This document shows positions 34,961-47,799 of a stretch of 64,000 nt of DNA, piece by piece (the stretch's first letter is position 1; each line of letters opens with the position of its first letter). The translations under genes were made by a program, and so were the position numbers. The stretch comes from Hydractinia symbiolongicarpus (taxonomy: Eukaryota > Cnidaria > Hydrozoa > Anthoathecata > Hydractiniidae). The stretch spans positions 1,488,001 through 1,552,000 of the forward strand of contig NC_079883.1 in assembly GCF_029227915.1 (NCBI RefSeq), in the 5' to 3' direction. The notes beneath the pieces are model-generated. The model made no database searches and had not been told where the DNA came from. It was given only the letters and a program-made list of their open reading frames with translations.

Positions 34961-36059
34961 TTTCACCACTAAAACGCACGAGACTTGTAGTTTTCAAAAA
35001 TGTTTTCATTTTTGATGAGACACTGAATAAAAGAAGTTTAATTGCCGGCAAACGAAAACCCGCGATTTCCCGTAAATCCCGGACTCGGCCAGTATAGTCA
35101 AAAGTATAAAAAGAAAATACCCAGGGAGTAAACTCATTCCCCGAAACGATTTTTTAAATTATTTTTTCACCACTAAAACGCATGAGACTTGTAGTTTTCA
35201 AAAATGTTTTCATTTTTGATGAGACGCTGAATAAAAGAAGTTTAATCGCCGGCAAACAAAAACCCGCGATTTCCCGTAAATCCCGGACTCAGCCCGTGTG
35301 GTCAAATGTATACAAAGAAAGTACCCTGAGAGTAAACTCTTTTCCAGAACGATTTTTTAAATTATCTTTTCACCACTAAAACGCACGAGACTTGTAGTTT
35401 TCAAAAATGTTTTCATTTTTGATGAGACGCTGAATAAAAGAAGTTTAATCGCCGGCAAACGAAAACCCGCGAATTCCCGTAAATCCCGGACTCGGCCCGT
35501 ATAGTCAAAAGTATACAAAGAAAATACCCAGGGAGTAAACTCGTTTCCAGAACGATTTTTTAAATTATCTTTTTACCACTAAAACGCATGAGACTTGTAG
35601 TTTTCAAAAAAGTTTTCATTTTTGATGAGACGCTGAATAAAAGAAGTTTAATCGCCGGCAAACGAAAACCCGCGATTTCCCGTAAATCCCGTGCTTGGCC
35701 CGTATAGTCTAGTATATACAAAGAAGGTACCCTGTGAGTAAACTCATTTCCAGAACGATTTTTTAAATTATCTTTTCACCACTAAAACGCATGAGACTTG
35801 TAGTTTTCAAAAATGTTTTCATTTTTGATGAGACGCTTAATGAAAGAAGTTTAATCGCCAGCAAACGAAAACCCGCGATTTCACGTAAATCCCGGGCTTG
35901 GCCCGTATAGTCAAAAGTATACAAAGAAAATAACCAGGGAGTAAACTCATTTCCCGAACGATTTTTTAAATTATCTTTTCACCACTAAAACGCATGAGAC
36001 TTGTAGTTTTCAAAAATGTTTTCATTTTTGATGAGACGCCGAATAAAAGAAGTTTAATC

Positions 36060-39000
36060 GCCGGCAAACGAAAACCCGTGATTTTCCCTAAATCCTGGTC
36101 TCAGCCCGTATAGTCGAAAGGATACAAAGGAAGTACTCAGGGAGTAAACTGATTTCCCGAACGATTTTTCAAATTACTTCTGCACCACTAGAAGGAATGA
36201 GACTTGTAGTTTTAAAAAATGTTTTCATTTTTGATGAGACGCTGAATAAAAAAAAATTAATAGCCGGCAAAAAAAACCCGTGATTTTCCCTAAATCCCGG
36301 ACTTGGCCCGTATAGTCAAAAGTATGCAAAGGAAGTACTCAGGGAGTAAACTCATTTCCCAAACGATTTTTTTAATCATTTTTTCACCACTAAAACGCAA
36401 GAGACTTGTAGTTTTCAAAAACGCAAGAGACTTGTAGTTTTCAAAAATGTTTTCATTTTTGATGAGACGCTGAATAAAAGAAGTTTAATCGCCGGCAAAC
36501 AAAAACCCGCGATTTCCCGTAAATCCCGGACTCAGCCCGTGTAGTCAAATGTATACAAAGAAAGTACCCTGAGAGTAAACTCTTTTCCCGAACGATTTTT
36601 TAAATTATCTTTTCACCACTAAAACGCACGAGACTTGTAGTTTTCAAAAATGTTTTCATTTTTGATGAGACGCCGAATAAAAGAAGTTTAATCGCCGGCA
36701 AACGAAAACCCGCGAATTCCCGTAAATCCAGGACTCGGCCCGTATGGTCAAAAGTATACAAAGAAAATACCCAGGGAGTAAACTCATTTCCCGAACGATT
36801 TTTTAAATTATTTTTTCACCACTAAAACGTATGAGACTTGTAGTTTTCAAAAATGTTTTCATTTTTGATGAGACGCTGAATAAAAAAAGTTTAATCTCCG
36901 GCAAATTAGAACCCGCGATTTCTCGTAAATCCCGGGCTTGGCCGGTATAGTTGAATGTATATAAAGAAAGTACCCAGGAAGTAAACTGATTTCCCGAACG
37001 ATTTTTCAAATTATTTCTGCACCACTAGAACGAATGAGACTTGTAGTTTTCAAAAATGTTTTCATTTTTGATGAGACGCTGAATGAAAGAAGTTTAATAG
37101 CCGGCAAACGAAAACCCGTGATTTTCCCTAAATCCTGGTCTCAGCCCGTATAGTCGAAAGGATACAAAGGAAGTACTCAGGGAGTAAACTGATTTCCCGA
37201 ACGATTTTTCAAATTACTTCTGCACCACTAGAAGGAATGAGACTTGTAGTTTTCAAAAATGTTTTCATTTTTGATGAGACGCTGAATAAAAAAAGTTTAA
37301 TCTCCGGCAAATTAGAACCCGCGATTTCTCGTAAATCCCGGGCTTGGCCGGTATAGTTGAATGTATATAAAAAAGTACCCAGGAAGTAAACTGATTTCCC
37401 GAACGATTTTTCAAATTATTTCTGCACCACTAGAACGAATGAGACTTGTAGTTTTCAAAAATGTTTTCATTTTTGATGAGACGCTGAATGAAAGAAGTTT
37501 AATAGCCGGCAAACGAAAACCCGTGATTTTCCCTAAATCCTGGTCTCAGCCCGTATAGTCGAAAGGATACAAAGGAAGTACGCAGGGAGTAAACTGATTT
37601 CCCGAACGATTTTTCAAATTACTTCTGCACCACTAGAAGGAATAAAACTTGTAGTTTTAAAAAATGTTTTCATTTTTGATGAGACGCTGAATAAAAGAAA
37701 ATTAATAGCCGGCAAAAAAAAACCGTGATTTTCCCTAAATCCCGGACTTGGCACGTATAGTTAAAAATATGCAAAGGAAGTACTCAGGGAGTAAACTCAT
37801 TTCCCAAACGATTTTTTTAATCATTTTTTCACCACTAAAACGCAAGAGACTTGTAGTTTTCAAAAACGCAAGAGACTTGTAGTTTTCAAAAGTGTTTTCA
37901 TTTTTGATGAGACGCTGAATGAAAGAGGTTTAATCGCCGGCAAACGAAAACCCGCGATTTCCCGTAAATCCCGGGCTTGGCCCGTATAGTCAAAAGTATA
38001 CAAAGAAAATACCCAGGGAGTAAACTCATTTCCCGAACGATTTTTTAAATTATTTTTTCACCACTAAAACGCATGAGACTTGTAGTTTTTAAAAATGTTT
38101 TCATTTTTGATGAGACGCTGAATAAAGGAAGTTTAATCGCCGGCAAACAAAAACCCGCGATTTCCCGTAAATCCCGTGCTTGGCTCGTATAGTCGAGTAT
38201 ATACAAAGAAAGTACCCTGTGAGTAAACTCATTTCCAGAACGATTTTTTAAACTATCTTTTCACCACTAAAACGCATGAGACTTGTAGTTTTCAAAAATG
38301 TTTTCATTTTTGATGAGACGCGGAATAAAAGAAGTTTAATCGCCGGCAAACGAAAACCCGCGATTTCCCGTAAATCCCGGACTCGGCCCGTATGGTCAAA
38401 AGTATACAAAGAAAATACCCAGGGAGTAAACTCATTTCCCGAACGATTTTTTAAATTATTTTTTCACCACTAAAACGTATGAGACTTGTAGTTTTCAAAA
38501 ATGTTTTCATTTTTGATGAGACGCTGAATAAAAAAAGTTTAATCTCCGGCAAATTAGAACCCGCGATTTCTCGTAAATCCCGGGCTTGGCCGGTATAGTT
38601 GAATGTATATAAAGAAAGTACCCAGGAAGTAAACTGATTTCCCGAACGATTTTTCAAATTATTTCTGCACCACTAGAACGAATGAGACTTGTAGTTTTCA
38701 AAAATGTTTTCATTTTTAATGAGACGCTGAATGAAAGAAGTTTAATAGCCGGCAAACGAAAACCCGTGATTTTCCCTAAATCCTGGTCTCAGCCCGTATA
38801 GTCGAAAGGATACAAAGGAAGTACTCAGGGAGTAAACTGATTTCCCGAACGATTTTTCAAATTACTTCTGCACCACTAGAAGGAATGAGACTTGTAGTTT
38901 TCAAAAATGTTTTCATTTTTGATGAGACGCTGAATAAAAAAAGTTTAATCTTCGGCAAATTAGAACCCGCGATTTCTCGTAAATCCCGGGCTTGGCCGGT

Positions 39001-39660
39001 ATAGTTGAATGTATATAAAGAAAGTACCCAGGAAGTAAACTGATTTCCCGAACGATTTTTCAAATTATTTCTGCACCACTAGAACGAATGAGACTTGTAG
39101 TTTTCAAAAATGTTTTCATTTTTGATGAGACGCTGAATGAAAGAAGTTTAATAGCCGGCAAACGAAAACCCGTGATTTTCCCTAAATCCTGGTCTCAGCC
39201 CGTATAGTCGAAAGGATACAAAGGAAGTACGCAGGGAGTAAACTGATTTCCCGAACGATTTTTCAAATTACTTCTGCACCACTAGAAGGAATAAAACTTG
39301 TAGTTTTAAAAAATGTTTTCATTTTTGATGAGACGCTGAATAAAAGAAAATTAATAGCCGGCAAAAAAAAACCGTGATTTTCCCTAAATCCCGGACTTGG
39401 CCCGTATAGTCAAAAGTATGCAAAGGAAGTACTCAGGGAGTAAACTCATTTCCCAAACGATTTTTTTAATCATTTTTTCACCACTAAAACGCAAGAGACT
39501 TGTAGTTTTCAAAAACGCAAGAGACTTGTAGTTTTCAAAAGTGTTTTCATTTTTGATGAGACGCTGAATGAAAGAGGTTTAATCGCCGGCAAACGAAAAC
39601 CCGCGATTTCCCGTAAATCCCGGGCTTGGCCCGTATAGTGGAATGTATACAAAGAAAGTA
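36060..39660. repeat. Higher-order repeat carrying a 26-bp internal duplication, three copies
   Basis: A monomer in which the segment beginning ACGCAAGAGACTTGTAG is present twice in tandem (26-base shift) lies at 36395, 37840 and 39489. The last two are 1649 bases apart (8 monomers, plus 26 for the duplication, minus 1). Each is preceded by the same type-B run, with TTTTAAAAAATG hairpin variants, an A-rich GGCAAAAAAAA stretch and TATGCAAAGGAAGTACTC. The 37840 and 39489 copies also share ACGCAGGGAG and GGAATAAAACTTG upstream. Confidence 0.82.
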
Positions 39661-40179
39661 CCGTGTGAGTAAACTCATTTCCAGAGCAACTTTTTAAATT
39701 ATTTTTTCACCACTAAAACGCATGAGACATGTAGTTTTCAAAAATGTTTTCATTTTTGATGAGAAGCTGAATAAAAGAAGTTTAATCGCCGGCAAACGAA
39801 AACCCGCGATTTCCCCTAAATCCCCGACTCGGCCGGTATAGTCAAAAGTATACAAAGGAAGTACTCAGGGAGTAAACTGATTTTCCGAACGATTTTTTAA
39901 ATTATTTCTGCACCACTAGAACGAAAGAGACTTGTAGTTTTCAAAAATGTTTCATTTTTGATAAGAGGCTGAATAAAAGAAGTTTAATAGCCGGCAAACG
40001 AAAACCCGCTATTTTCCCTAAATCCCGGACTCAGCCCGTATGGTCAAAAGTATACAAAGGAAGTGCTCAGGGAGTAAACTCATTTCCCGAACGATTTTTT
40101 AAATCATTTTTTCACCACTAAAACGTAAGAGACTTGTAGTTTTCAAAAGTGTTTTCATTTTTGATGAGACGCTTAATGA

Positions 40180-43000
40180 AAGAGGTTTAATCGCCGGCAA
40201 ACAAAAACCCGCGAATTCCCGTAAATCCCGGACTCGGCTTGTATAGTCAAAAGTATACAAAGAAAATACCCAGGGAGTAAACTCATTTTCCGAACGATTT
40301 TTTAAATTATCTTTTCTCCACTAAAACGCATGAGACTTGTAGTTTTCAAAAATGTTTTCATTTTTGATGAGACGCTGAATAAAAGAAGTTTAATCGCCGG
40401 CAAACGAAAACCCGCGAATTCCCGAAAATCCCGGACTCGGCCCGTATAGTCAAAAGTATACAAAGAAAATACCCAGGGAGTAAACTCATTTCCCGAACGA
40501 TTTTTTAAATTATTTTTTCACCACTAAAACGCATGAGACTTGTAGTTTTCAAAAATGTTTTCATTTTTGATGAGACGCTGAATAAAAGAAGTTTAATCGC
40601 CGGCAAACGAAAACCCGCGATTTCCCGTAAATCCCGTGCTTGGCTCGTATAGTCGAGTATATACAAAGAAAGTACCCTGTGAGTAAACTCATTTCCAGAA
40701 CGATTTTTTAAATTATCTTTTCACCACTAAAACGCATGAGACTTGTAGTTTTCAAAAATGTTTTCATTTTTGATGAGACGCGGAATAAAAGAAGTTTAAT
40801 CGCCGGCAAACGAAAACCCGCGATTTCCCGTAAATCCCGGACTCGGCCCGTATGGTCAAAAGTATACAAAGAAAATACCCAGGGAGTAAACTCATTTCCC
40901 GAACGATTTTTTAAATTATTTTTTCACCACTAAAACGTATGAGACTTGTAGTTTTCAAAAATGTTTTCATTTTTGATGAGACGCTGAATAAAAGAAGTTT
41001 AATCGCCGGCAAACAAAAACCTGCGATTTCCCGTAAATACCGGACTCGGCCCGTATAGTCAAATGTATACAAAGAAAGTACCCTGAGAGTAAACTCATTT
41101 CCAGAACGATTTTTTAAATTATCTTTTCACCACTAAAACGCACGAGACTTGTAGTTTTCAAAAATGTTTTCATTTTTGATGAGACGCTGAATAAAAGAAG
41201 TTTAATCGCCGGCAAACGAAAACCCGCGAATTCCCGTAAATCCCGGACTCGGCCCGTATAGTCAAAAGTATACAAAAAAAATACCCAGGGAGTAAACTCA
41301 TTTCCAGAACGATTTTTTAAATTATCTTTTCACCACTAAAACGCATGAGACTTGTAGTTTTCAAAAATGTTTTCATTTTTGATGAGACGCTGAATAAAAG
41401 AAGTTTAATCGCCGGCAAACAAAAACCCGCAATTTCCCGTAAATCCCGGGCTTGGCCGGTATAGTTGAATGTATGTAAAGAAAGTACCCAGGAAGTAAAC
41501 TGATTTCCCGAACGATTTTTCAAATTATCTTTTCACTACTAAAACGCACGAGACTTGTAGTTTTCAAAAGTGTTTTCATTTTTGATGAGACGCTTAATTA
41601 AAGAGGTTTAATCGCCGGCAAACAAAAACCCGCGAATTCCCGTAAATCCCAGACTCGGCTTGTATAGTCAAAAGTATACAAAGAAAATACCCAGGGAGTA
41701 AACTCATTTTCCGAACGATTTTTTAAATTATCTTTTCTCCACTAAAACACATGAGACTTGTAGTTTTCAAAAATGTTTTCATTTTTGATGAGACGCTGAA
41801 TAAAAGAAGTTTAATCGCCGGCAAACGAAAACCCGCGAATTCCCGTAAATCCCGGACTCGGCCCGTATAGTCAAAAGTATACAAAGAAAATACCCAGGGA
41901 GTAAACTCATTTCCCGAACGATTTTTTAAATTATTTTTTCACCACTAAAACGCATGAGACTTGTAGTTTTCAAAAATGTTTTCATTTTTGACGAGACGTT
42001 GAATAAAAGAAGTTTAATCGCCGGCAAACGAAAACCCGCGATTTCCCGTAAATCCCGTGCTTGGCTCGTATAGTCGAGTATATACAAAGAAAGTACCCTG
42101 TGAGTAAACTCATTTCCAGAACGATTTTTTAAATTATCTTTTCACCACTAAAACGCATGAGACTTGTAGTTTTCAAAAATGTTTTCATTTTTGATGAGAC
42201 GCGGATTAAAAGAAGTTTAATCGCCGGCAAACGAAAACCCGCGATTTCCCGTAAATCCCGGACTCGCCCCGTATGGTCAAAAGTATACAAAGAAAATACC
42301 CAGGGAGTAAACTCATTTCCCGAACGATTTTTTAAATTATTTTTTCACCACTAAAACGTATGAGACTTGTAGTTTTCAAAAATGTTTTCATTTTTGATGA
42401 GACGCTGAATAAAAGAAGTTTAATCGCCGGCAAACAAAAACCTGCGATTTCCCGTAAATCCCGGACTCGGCCCGTATAGTCAAATGTATACAAAGAAAGT
42501 ACCCTGAGAGTAAACTCATTTCCAGAACGATTTTTTAAATTATCTTTTCACCACTAAAACGCACGAGACTTGTAGTTTTCAAAAATGTTTTCATTTTTGA
42601 TGAGACGCTGAATAAAAGAAGTTTAATCGCCGGCAAACGAAAACCCGCCAATTCCCGTAAATCCCGGACTCGGCCCGTATAGTCAAAAGTATACAAAAAA
42701 AATACCCAGGGAGTAAACTCATTTCCAGAACGATTTTTTAAATTATCTTTTCACCACTAAAAGGCATGAGACTTGTAGTTTTCAAAAATGTTTTCATTTT
42801 TGATGAGACGCTGAATAAAAGAAGTTTAATCGCCGGCAAACGAAAACCAGCGATTTCCCGTAAATCCCGTGCTTGGCCCGTATAGTCGAGTATATACAAA
42901 GAAAGTACCCTGTGAGTAAACTCATTTCCAGAACGATTTTTTAAATTATCTTTTCACCACTAAAACGCATGAGACTTGTAGTTTTCAAAAATCTTTTCAT
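40180..43000. repeat. Seven-monomer (1421 bp) tandem duplication
   Basis: GACTCGGCTTGTATAGTC at 40231 recurs at 41652, and the monomer at 40736 recurs at 42157; both offsets are 1421 bases, exactly 7 x 203. TCTTTTCTCCACTAAAAC follows each first marker. The same CGGCTTGTATAG variant is reused inside the 9-monomer units further right. Confidence 0.85.
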
Positions 43001-43479
43001 TTTTGATGAGATGCGGAATAAAAGAAGTTTAATCGCCGGCAAACGAAAACCCGCAATTTCCCGTAAATCCCGGACTCGGCCCGTATAGTCAAAAGTATAC
43101 AAAGAAAATACCCAGGGACTAAATTCATTTCCCGAACGATTTTTTTAAATTATTTTTTCACCACTAAAACGTATGAGACTTGTAGTTTTCAAAAATGTTT
43201 TCATTTTTGATGAGACGCTGAATAAAAGAAGTTCAATCTCCGGCAAATTAGAACCCGCGATTTCTCGTAAATCCCGGGCTTGGCCGGTATAGTTGAATGT
43301 ATATAAAGAAAGTACCCAGGAAGTAAACTGATTTCCCGAACGATTTTTCAAATTATTTTTTCACCACTAAAACGTATGAGACTTGTAGTTTTCAAAAATG
43401 TTTTCATTTTTGATGAGACGCTGAATAAAAGAAGTTTAATCGCCGGCAAACAAAAACCCGCAATTTCCCGTAAATCCCG

Positions 43480-44290
43480 GACTCGGCCCGTATAGTCAAA
43501 TGTATACAAAGAAAGTACCCTGAGAGTAAACTCATTTCCAGAACGATTTTTTAAATTATCTTTTCACTACTAAAACGCACGAGACTTGTAGTTTTCAAAA
43601 ATGTTTTCATTTTTGATGAGACGCGGAATAAAAGATGTTTAATCGCCGGCAAACGAAAACCCGCGATTTCCCGTAAATCCCGGACTCGGCCAGTATAGTC
43701 AAAAGTATACAAAGAAAATACCCAGGGAGTAAACTCATTTCCAGAACGATTTTTTAAATTATCTTTTCACCACTAAAACGCACGAGACTTGTAGTTTTCA
43801 AAAATGTTTTCATTTTTGATGAGACACTGAATAAAAGAAGTTTAATCGCCGGCAAACGAAAACCCGCGATTTCCCGTAAATCCCGGGCTTGGCCCGTATA
43901 GTCAAATGTATACAAAGAAAGTACCCTGAGAGTAAACTCATTTCCAGAACGATTTTTTAAATTATCTTTTCACTACTAAAACGCACGAGACTTATAGTTT
44001 TCAAAAATGTTTTCATTTTTGATGAGACGCGGAATAAAAGATGTTTAATCGCCGGCAAACGAAAACCCGCGATTTCCCGTAAATCCCGGACTCGGCCAGT
44101 ATAGTCAAAAGTATACAAAGAAAATACCCAGGGAGTAAACTCATTTCCAGAACGATTTTTTAAATTATCTTTTCACCACTAAAACGCACGAGACTTGTAG
44201 TTTTCAAAAATGTTTTCATTTTTGATGAGACACTGAATAAAAGAAGTTTAATCGCCGGCAAACGAAAACCCGCGATTTCCCGTAAATCCC
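43480..44290. repeat. Two-monomer (406 bp) tandem duplication
   Basis: The variant CACTACTAAAACGCACGAG occurs at 43565 and 43971, 406 bases apart (2 x 203). Each is followed by GCGGAATAAAAGATG, the CCAGTATAG type and then GACACTGAATAAAAG. This is the shortest multi-monomer unit I found. Confidence 0.8.
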
Positions 44291-47200
44291 GGGCTTGGCC
44301 CGTATAGTCGAATGTATACAAAGAAAGTACCCTGTGAGTAAACTCATTTCCCGAACGATTTTTTAAATTCTTTTTTCACCACTAAAACGCATGAGACTTG
44401 TAGTTTTCAAAAATGTTTTCATTTTTGATGACACGCTGAATAAAAGAAGTTTAATCGCCGGCAATCGAAAACCCGCGATTTCCCGTAAATCCCGTGCTTA
44501 GCTCGTATAGTCGAGTATATACAAAGAAAGTACCCTGTGAGTAAACTCATTTCCAAAACGATTTTTTAAATTATCTTTTCACCACTAAAACGCATGAGAC
44601 TTGTAGTTTTCAAAAATGTTTTCATTTTTGATGAGACGCGGAATAATAGATGTTTAATCGCCGGCACACGAAAACCCGCGATTTCCCGTAAATCCCGGAC
44701 TCGGCCAGTATAGTCAAAAGTGTACAAAGAAAATACCCAGGGAGTAAACTCATTTCCCGAACGATTTTTTAAATTATTTTTTCACCACTAAAACGTATGA
44801 GACTTGTAGTTTTCAAAAATGTTTTCATTTTTGATGAGACGCTGAATAAAAGAAGTTTAATCGCCGGCCAACAAAAACCCGCGATTTCCCGTAAATCCCG
44901 GACTCGGCCCGCATAGTCAAAAATGTATACAAAGAAAGTACCCTGAGAGTAAACTCATTTCCCGAACGATTTTTTAAATTATTTTTTCACCACTAAAACG
45001 CATGAGACTTGTAGTTTTCAAAAATGTTGTCATTTTTGATGAGACGCTGAATAAAAGAAGTTTAATCGCCGGCAAACGAAAACCCGCGATTTCCCGTAAA
45101 TCCCGTGCTTGGCTCGTATAGTCGAGTATATGCAAAGAAAGTACCCTGTGAGTAAACTCATTTCCAGAACGATTTTTTAAATTATCTTTTCACCACTAAA
45201 ACGCATGAGACTTGTAGTTTTCAAAAATGTTTTCATTTTTGATGAGACGCGGAATAAAAGAAGTTTAATCGCCGGCAAACGAAAACCCGCGATTTCCCGT
45301 AAATCCCGGACTCGGCCTGTATGGTCAAAAGTATACAAAGAAAATACCCAGGGAGTAAACTCATTTCCCAAACGTTTTTTTAAATTATTTTTTCACCACT
45401 AAAACGTATGAGACTTGTAGTTTTCAAAAATGTTTTCATTTTTGATGAGACGCTGAATAAAAGAAGTTTAATCGCCGGCAAACAAAAACCCGCGATTTCC
45501 CGTAAATCCCGGACTCGGCCCGTATAGTCAAAAGTATACAAAAAAAATACCCAGGGAGTAAACTCATTTCCAGAACGATTTTTTAAATTATCTTTTCACC
45601 ACTAAAACGCACGAGACTTGTAGTTTGCAAAAATGTTTTCATTTTTGATGAGACGCTGAATAAAAGAAGTTTAATCGCCGGCAAACGAAAACCAGCGATT
45701 TCCCGTAAATCCCGTGCTTGGCCCGTATAGTCGAGTATATACAAAGAAAGTACCCTGTGAGTAAACTCATTTCCAGAACGATTTTTTAAATTATCTTTTC
45801 ACCACTAAAACGCATGAGACTTGTAGTTTTCAAAAATGTTTTCATTTTTGATGAGATGCGGAATAAAAGAAGTTTAATCGCCGGCAAACGAAAACCCGCG
45901 ATTTCCCGTAAATCGCGGGCTTGGCCGGTATAGTTGAATGTATATAAAGAAAGTACCCAGGAAGTAAACTGATTTCCCAAACGATTTTTCAAATTATTTT
46001 TTCACCACTAAAACGTATGAGACTTGTAGTTTTCAAAAATGTTTTCATTTTTGATGAGACGCTGAATAAAAGAAGTTTAATCGCCGGCAAACAAAAACCC
46101 GCAATTTCCCGTAAATCCCGGACTCGGCCCGTATAGTCAAATGTATACAAAGAAAGTACCCTGAGAGTAAACTCATTTCCAGAACGATTTTTTAAATTAT
46201 CTTTTCACTACTAAAACGCACGAGACTTGTAGTTTTCAAAAATGTTTTGATTTTTGATGAGACGCGGAATAAAATATGTTTAATCGCCGGCAAACGAAAA
46301 CCCGCGATTTCCCGTAAATCCCGGACTCAGCCCGTGTAGTCAAATGTATACAAAGAAAGTACCCTGAGAGTAAACTCTTTTCCAGAACGATTTTTTAAAT
46401 TATCTTTTCACCACTAAAACGCACGAGACTTGTAGTTTTCAAAAATGTTTTCATTTTTGATGAGACGCTGAATAAAAGAAGTTTAATCGCCGGCAAACGA
46501 AAACCCGCGAATTCCCGTAAATCCCGGACTCGGCCCGTATAGTCAAAAGTATACAAAGAAAATACTCAGGGAGTAAACTCATTTCCAGAACGATTTTTTA
46601 AATTATCTTTTCACCACTAAAACGCATGAGACTTGTAGTTTTCAAAAAAGTTTTCATTTTTGATGAGACGCTGAATAAAAGAAGTTTAATCGCCGGCAAA
46701 CGAAAACCCGCGATTTCCCGTAAATACCGTGCTTGGCCCGTATAGTCTAGTATATACAAAGAAGGTACCCTGTGAGTAAACTCATTTCCAGAACGATTTT
46801 TTAAATTATCTTTTCACCACTAAAATGCATAAGACTTGTAGTTTTCAAAAATGTTTTCATTTTTGATGAGACGCTTAATGAAAGAAGTTTAATCGCTAGC
46901 AAACGAAAACCCGCGATTTCACGTAAATCCCGGGCTTGGCCCGTATAGTCGAATGTATACAAAGAAAGTACCCAGTGAGTAAACTCATTTCCCGAACGAT
47001 TTTTTATATTATCTTTTCACCACTAAAACGCATGAGACTTGTAGTTTTCAAAAATGTTTTCATTTTTGATGAGACGCTGAATAAAAGAAGTTTAATCGCC
47101 GGCAAACGAAAACCCGCGAATTCCCGTAAATCCCGGACTCGGCCCGTATAGTCAAAAGTATACAAAGAAAATACCCAGGGAGTAAACTCATTTCCCGAAC

Positions 47201-47799
47201 GATTTTTTAAATTATTTTTTCACCACTAAAACGCATGAGACTTGTAGTTTTTAAAAATGTTTTCATTTTTGATGAGACGCTGAATAAAAGAAGTTTAATC
47301 GCCGGCAAACAAAAACCCGCGATTTCCCGTAAATCCCGCGCTTGGCTCGTATAGTCGAGTATATACAAAGAAAGTACCCTGTGAGTAAACTCATTTCCAG
47401 AACGATTTTTTAAACTATCTTTTCACCACTAAAACGCATGAGACTTGTAGTTTTCAAAAATGTTTTCATTTTTGATGAGACGCGGAATAAAAGAAGTTTA
47501 ATCGCCGGCAAACGAAAACCCGCAATTTCCCGTAAATCCCGGACTCGGTCCGTATGGTCAAAAGTATACAAAGAAAATACCCAGGGAGTAAACTCATTTC
47601 CCGAACGATTTTTTAAATTATTTTTTCACCACTAAAACGTATGAGACTTGTAGTTTTCAAAAATGTTTTCATTTTTGATGAGACGCTGAATAAAAAAAGT
47701 TTAATCTCCGGCAAATTAGAACCCGCGATTTCTCGTAAATCCCGGGCTTGGCCGGTATAGTTGAATGTATATAAAGAAAGTACCCAGGAAGTAAACTGA

